From Eubacteriaceae bacterium (GTDB lineage: Bacteria > Bacillota > Clostridia > Eubacteriales > Anaerofustaceae): a DNA stretch of 64,000 nucleotides. Below the pieces are notes generated by a model. It had not been told where the DNA came from and made no database searches. It was given only the letters and a program-made list of their open reading frames with translations. Where the stretch lies: assembly GCA_009782875.1 (NCBI GenBank), contig WRIE01000001.1, positions 1 to 64,000 on the forward strand, read 5' to 3'. This document shows, piece after piece, positions 60,016-64,000 of the stretch. The translations under genes were made by a program, and so were the position numbers. How positions within the stretch are numbered: position 1 is the stretch's first letter; the number at the start of each line of letters is the position of its first letter.

Positions 60016-60819
60016 CTAGCTGTAGCAAATTGGACGTAAAAAAGCCTTAATGGCAGCTGCAAAGCGCACCGGTTGGTCTAAATGGACAGAGTGGCCTGCT
60101 GCCGGTATTATTTCAGCTTGCAGCTTTGGATTAATGTTCTGCAATTTCCTGACAATGGCGGGCGAAACCACACCGCTGTCACCAACAACGATTAGGCTTG
60201 GAACATCAATATTATTGCCCATTAGTGTTTCATAATCCGGGTTCGGCGGCGTAAGCACGTCAAAGGCTGCCATACTTGTTTGAAGCCATGCGCGTGACAT
60301 CAATTCTATGGTCTCCATAGGCCTGTTTGGGTGCCTTTTGAGAGCATCTGCCACCACTTCACTTAGAGGCATTTTGAGCATCTGGCGGTGCTTGTCAGCC
60401 ACATCGCTATCACGCACTTCACGCTGGATTCCTAGGCTCAAGAATGTTGGATCTGCAAGCACAACACCTCTGGCGAAGTCCGGTTTGCGGCTTGCCGCCA
60501 CAGCGGCAGCCATTCCGCCCATTGAGTGGCCCACAAGGATTGGGGCATCAAGGCCAAGAGCTTCGATTAACCCAGCGATATCATTCGCGTGGTCCTCGTA
60601 GCGGTATCCAGCGACAGGCACACTCGAACTGCCATGCCCCCTGGCATCCGGCATTATAACGTCATATTCCGATTCAAGCACACGCGCTAAACCAGTCCAG
60701 CACGCTCCGCTGGCCATTAAGCCATGCAGCAACACTACCGGAGGTTTGCCGCCGCCTGTTCTTGCATAATGGAGCCTGGCCCCATTTGCTTCACAAGAGC
60801 TTGATGCCCAACCATCCAT
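60016..60819 (-). CDS. Alpha/beta hydrolase
   Basis: A 267-residue protein from ATG 60819, which has GGGAGG eight bases upstream; a longer frame to 60909 lacks such a site. The fold signs are PPVVLLHGLMASGACW with the oxyanion loop near residue 30, MPDARGHGSSSVP, the nucleophile elbow ILVGHSMGGMAA near 95 (Ser), the acid region VVGDSGVVSP and the catalytic His in AAGHSVHLDQP near 245. Hydrolase of unknown ester or related substrate; cytosolic. Confidence 0.88.
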   Translation of the reverse strand: MDGWASSSCEANGARLHYARTGGGKPPVVLLHGLMASGACWTGLARVLESEYDVIMPDARGHGSSSVPVAGYRYEDHANDIAGLIEALGLDAPILVGHSMGGMAAAVAASRKPDFARGVVLADPTFLSLGIQREVRDSDVADKHRQMLKMPLSEVVADALKRHPNRPMETIELMSRAWLQTSMAAFDVLTPPNPDYETLMGNNIDVPSLIVVGDSGVVSPAIVRKLQNINPKLQAEIIPAAGHSVHLDQPVRFAAAIKAFLRPICYS

Positions 60820-60895
60820 GCGCGTATCCTCCCGAAGCGGCCTAATGTTTTGATTTTCAAAAATGCAATACAGCCCAATTATTGCATGCATCATA

Positions 60896-62100
60896 TTACG
60901 GCCGCGCAATATTTAAATAACCAGCGGCTTCTTCGCGGTTGTTTGGCAAGCCAACCATCTTTCTAGCAAGAGAGGCATTGCCGTCTTTCGGCAACCATAA
61001 CTCATCGTTTTCTAATAAAGCCTCAAGTATCATTGCTTGAGCTTCTGAAAGCCTGCCGGGCAGGGCTGGAGACACGCCTGGCTCAGATTCGCAACCGGGC
61101 GGGAGTGGAAAAGCCAGTTTCAAAATACGCCCCACTCAAAATTCATGCCCAAGCCTCCTCCCGCAACCTTGATGATAGCTGTCGCTGCAGGCAGTATCTG
61201 CTCTATAGAAACATCACGTTGCAACAAGCTATCCAAAAGAGAAAACCTTATTTTATTTGAAAAATAGTCCGGCTTGTGGTTGAACCAATTGTCAATCTCT
61301 AGCGGTTCGGATAATGTTTCCACCAAAATTGATTCTGCGTGGCGCCCTTGTACAAATAGTGCTGCACAAGCGCATATAACCTTATCTATATCTTTCAAAA
61401 AATCGGTCAGCTCATCACCCAATTCACCTAAAGCCAGCAAAAAAGCCGCTCTTTCATCACGGTTGGAAATGTTTTTTTCGATATTGAGGAGTTTATCCTT
61501 AATCAACAAAAGTGCTGTTTTGGCCTCTGTGCATTCCTTGTTCAAACATCCCCACTTGCCCACGGCAGCCAATGCTGCATTGCGTATATCTATTTGCGGA
61601 TCCTCAGTGAACGGTAGAATTATTGGCAAAACTTCGCTCACCATGGAACAGATATCAAAATACGCAATTTCCATCAAATCATCAATTATTTCAGAATCAA
61701 TGTATTCATAGCTTTCTTCGTCTTCACTGTTTATGTTAAGAAGGGCATAAAACTCTTCAAGCTTCTCTTCTGAAGGCATTAGTGCGCTGCATTCATCTTC
61801 CCTATAAAACCAGACGCTTTCTGCCGCATAATCCAAAAAACTAATTAAACTCCCCAAAACTGTCCTGTCATTTTTCTCGCTATATTTCATCCTAAGCACT
61901 GGCTCATATAGCTTAGGCAAAATTAATTTTATAACTACCGGCGTAACGGTATAAACAGTGCTTTGATGAATAACAGCGCTGAATAAATGGTTAATTGCAC
62001 TGGAACATAGCGCTGCGTCCCCGCTGGTCAAATTTTCAATATGCTCTGGCGTGTCAACAGCAACGCCATAAGCATGGAATAAATGATTCCAAGTTGTCAT
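60896..62100 (-). pseudogene. HEAT-repeat protein split by a one-base frameshift
   Basis: The start is ATG 62100 behind AGGGGGAAACT. The first part (residues 1 to about 325) begins TTWNHLFHAYGVAVDTPEHIENL and is followed by HEAT-like helical pairs (DIRNAALAAVGKWG, RAAFLLALGELG). In a run of four Gs at 61130-61133 the frame breaks after NFEWG. The next frame continues as RILKLAFPLPPG and ends with LEALLENDELWLPKDGNASLARKMVGLP, the usual C-terminus of this family. Adding one G would give one protein of about 400 residues. The run of Gs makes a sequencing or replication slip likely. Confidence 0.65.
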
Positions 62101-62461
62101 AGTTTCCCCCTTGCAACTGTTGTCGCATATAGCATAAATACTGCAAACCACCAGGCCTGATGTTTAAATACATAAAAAATCCTGCCTCGGCTATGTTGCC
62201 GTACCCATTGATTATATCATGCCTTGTAGAAGTGGAGTAATCCGCTATATATGAAAAGCCCCTTTGCCAAAAGCCCGCGATATCTCGGGGGGCGTCAAGC
62301 CACAACAATAGCGGCATGCCGGGCTTTTGCCTGGTTCCACCGTTTGAAGCAGATAAAAGCATATCCATTATTGTATGTGTCGCCATACCGAAGTTCCTTG
62401 GATTTGCCTTAATTTTTGATAGTAGAGTCTTTGTTGTGAAAATTGGCAATGCAATTTTCAC
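62054..62461 (-). CDS. Hypothetical protein, doubtful
   Basis: A 135-codon frame from GTG with some protein-like sequence (RNFGMATHTIMDMLLSASNG, PLLLWLDAPRDIAGFWQRGF, INGYGNIAEAGFFMYLNI). It overlaps the HEAT gene start by 47 bases in another frame. The first codons lie in a 10-bp hairpin (GTGAAAATTG/CAATTTTCAC). No ribosome binding site and no family. It may be a decayed gene that contributed the leader of the HEAT gene. Confidence 0.25.
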   Translation of the reverse strand: MKIALPIFTTKTLLSKIKANPRNFGMATHTIMDMLLSASNGGTRQKPGMPLLLWLDAPRDIAGFWQRGFSYIADYSTSTRHDIINGYGNIAEAGFFMYLNIRPGGLQYLCYMRQQLQGGNYDNLESFIPCLWRCC

Positions 62462-63062
62462 AACGATTCAATGCCTTCAATATGCCACTCTCTATTTCTA
62501 ATTATTAAAACCGGCTTTCATAAAGTGTGGATCAGGTTTTCCATCCTATCGCCTTGCCGTCAAGGAAAAGAGGCAGAACCTACAATTATTTTTTTGGGCA
62601 TTAACGAAAACACCCATGGCCCGCTATTAAGAGCGTTAAAAGCAAACGCTCTGCTGGAGGACTTCTCCTGTGAGCTCTTTTTGTGTTCCGTAGTAGTGGC
62701 AGATAGGCATTGGCATTGCCCTTTTGATTGTTGTAGTGTTGACGATTGTACATTTTAGGTAATTTTAATACAGCATGGCGTGCCAGGATTCCAATGGAAT
62801 GCTATCTTGAAAACGGCTGGCAGGCATGTGCTTTTTCCTCGCTTTGGCAGATATTGCTAATTAAATTGACAAAATTCTGCCCGAAGGACAAACTGGGCAA
62901 ACTGTTTTGCTGGAGCAAACAAATCTGGGCTTATGAAATGCTTTGCGAAGAATCGGCTATAGGCAAGCGTGAATCTATGTATCCTTCAAACAACAGGTTG
63001 CAAATAAACGAAATTTCCGCTTTTGCATTATATCAATTTCTCCCCAATAGTTGTTCAATTCG
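62462..63062. other. Intergenic, no supported gene
   Basis: Plus-strand frames at 62471-62758 and 62746-63123 are open but lack start signals and do not read like protein; the second runs into the antisense of the glycosyltransferase remnant. Confidence 0.35.
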
Positions 63063-63793
63063 CTATGAAACTTCATCCATTGAAGTTTCATTTTTCAATA
63101 AATCCTGTATTTTTTTGCTTTGATTCTGTATTTGTTTATCTTCACAGACTTCTTTTACAGTTTTATACAGTTGTCTACCGCTGCTTGGGAATGAGCGTAC
63201 TCTTTTCCCTATGTTAAGCTCTAATATCTGCTTGGCATTAGATACTTGGTCGTTAACGAAAGGCATTGCTACCATGGGCGCCCCACAATTCATCGCTACA
63301 TTTACGCTATTCATTCCACAGTGTGTTAGAAAAACATCAACATGCTTCAATACTTCAATGAATAGGCGTATATTATTTGGAATCGCCCCCAGCGTTTCCT
63401 GGCGGATTCTGCCTGTGTTTAACTGACATGTCTTTCCTGCCAAAAGCACGGATGCGCTCCATGCAAAATCCTTTATTGCTGATAAGGCTGCCCAGTGAAA
63501 TATAAACAATTAGGCGTTTTCATTTTGTCATATGGAATATTTTGTGATAGAGAAATATTTTCATCGATATGAATGGGGAGTATATAATCATCACCGAAAG
63601 CATTTCTGTCTTTTTGAAATATCTGAGCAACATATTCGATTTTTATCGACGGTTTGTCATAAACAATAGCTTTGGCAATAGATTTATTTTTATGCCCCAT
63701 AAACTCTGTATTTCTCTTTACCATCACTTGGAAATCAATCAAAAGAGTCATTGACCTTGTGGATATCGAAAAACTTGACGAGTTTATCAACAC
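63063..63793 (-). pseudogene. Broken macrolide-type (MGT) glycosyltransferase
   Basis: Pieces of a GT1-family glycosyltransferase lie in three frames. From 63793 the sequence reads EFMGHKNKSIAKAIVYDKPS and FQKDRNAFGDDY, with LYISLGSLIS in a second frame near 63510, then GAIPNNIR, VLKHVDVFLTHCGMNSVN, PMVAMPFVNDQVSNA and LYKTVKEVCEDKQIQNQ to the stop at 63063. The last segment is the UDP-sugar site (HCGMNS and DQ). The YPYVPQ turn is missing and at least two shifts occur. Intact relatives glucosylate antibiotics or lipids. The 5' half is not seen. Confidence 0.65.
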
Positions 63794-63893
63794 ACAGGCG
63801 GCAGAAGGCTGGGAATTGGTTACTCATTCTGTGATTGCTGATAACGTTAGCGGACTCATGAATACAATCATTACGTTTAGAAGGCAGAAGTAA
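63741..63893 (+). pseudogene. DUF4177-like 3' fragment
   Basis: DIEKLDEFINTQAAEGWELV followed by THSVIADNVSGLM and a final ITFRRQK is the C-terminal half of a DUF4177 protein (short beta-helix-beta fold). The N-terminal strand is missing: upstream sequence belongs to the antisense of the glycosyltransferase remnant, and a GTG at 63759 has no ribosome binding site. It looks like a gene cut by a deletion. Confidence 0.5.
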
Positions 63894-64000
63894 GATTTTT
63901 TATTCAGCGACGCGAAACCGCCCGATTGCACTTTAGTTTTGGACGGTTTTGTGATGGATTGCATAGCTGCGTTCGCTATTTCCTTTGTTTCCGGAATTAC

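Noticed and set aside
62746-63123. 125-codon plus-strand frame
   Set aside because: No ribosome binding site; its 3' part is antisense to the glycosyltransferase remnant.

Overview
The window reads as chromosomal DNA of an anaerobic, probably endospore-forming member of the Bacillota (Clostridia-like). The evidence is the gene families present: an LLH holin with an M15 endolysin, a NiaR/NiaX niacin pair, an Opp-type ABC operon, YtcJ and GPH proteins, URO-D-fold methyltransferase-like paralogs, BclA-like and SGG-repeat surface proteins, AGGAGG-type ribosome binding sites, and exact matches to the sigma-K promoter consensus of Bacillus (AC-N16-CATANNNTA). No ribosomal genes, complete tRNAs, CRISPR arrays or insertion sequences were seen. 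Species cannot be assigned from this sequence.

Layout. 1-1360: phage-derived lysis cassette (holin, frameshifted endolysin). 1860-10700: accessory surface genes (C1q/BclA-like protein, 752-residue beta-helix protein, secreted RCC1 propeller), an M48 membrane protease and an EFR1-type ferredoxin/flavodoxin. 10711-18372: an Opp/Dpp operon reading left (two permeases, two ATPases, binding lipoprotein, then a YtcJ amidohydrolase). 18982-23222: 5'-nucleotidase lipoprotein and a PhoR/PhoB-like two-component pair. 23502-34000: four close URO-D-fold paralogs, a GPH-family symporter and a YkgJ-type Cys-cluster protein, all on the minus strand; a fifth, divergent URO-D-like gene with a 47-residue co-transcribed microprotein lies at 42619-43932. 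34160-42600: small membrane proteins, HicB antitoxin remnant, a GLUG-like/Cys-rich protein, a coiled-coil lipoprotein, a CoaD-HD fusion, orphan hypotheticals and a DUF6882 protein. 44543-49193: HtrA protease divergent from a second two-component system, then MsrAB. 50573-57598: Y-family polymerase with its small partner, an (Asn-Cys)n repeat protein, Ku, RNase Z, a nitroreductase-like protein, NiaX and NiaR. 57898-64000: a scrapyard of acetyltransferase, DUF1016 nuclease, type III methylase remnant, hydrolase, frameshifted HEAT-repeat protein, broken macrolide-type glycosyltransferase and a DUF4177 remnant.

Most interesting theme. Three large proteins with no signal peptide (beta-helix/SGG at 4149, GLUG-like/Cys-rich at 36172, Asn-Cys/SpaA at 52287) each sit behind a sigma-K-like promoter: two match AC-N16-CATANNNTA exactly and one misses a single base. 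With the BclA-like protein at 3348 this suggests a dispersed mother-cell regulon building an unusual cysteine-rich spore surface. A second theme is the URO-D paralog expansion beside a transporter, with no corrinoid protein in the window.

Limits: family calls are from reading the translations; no searches were run. Many short open frames antisense to real genes were left out. Right edge 63894-64000 is not identified.
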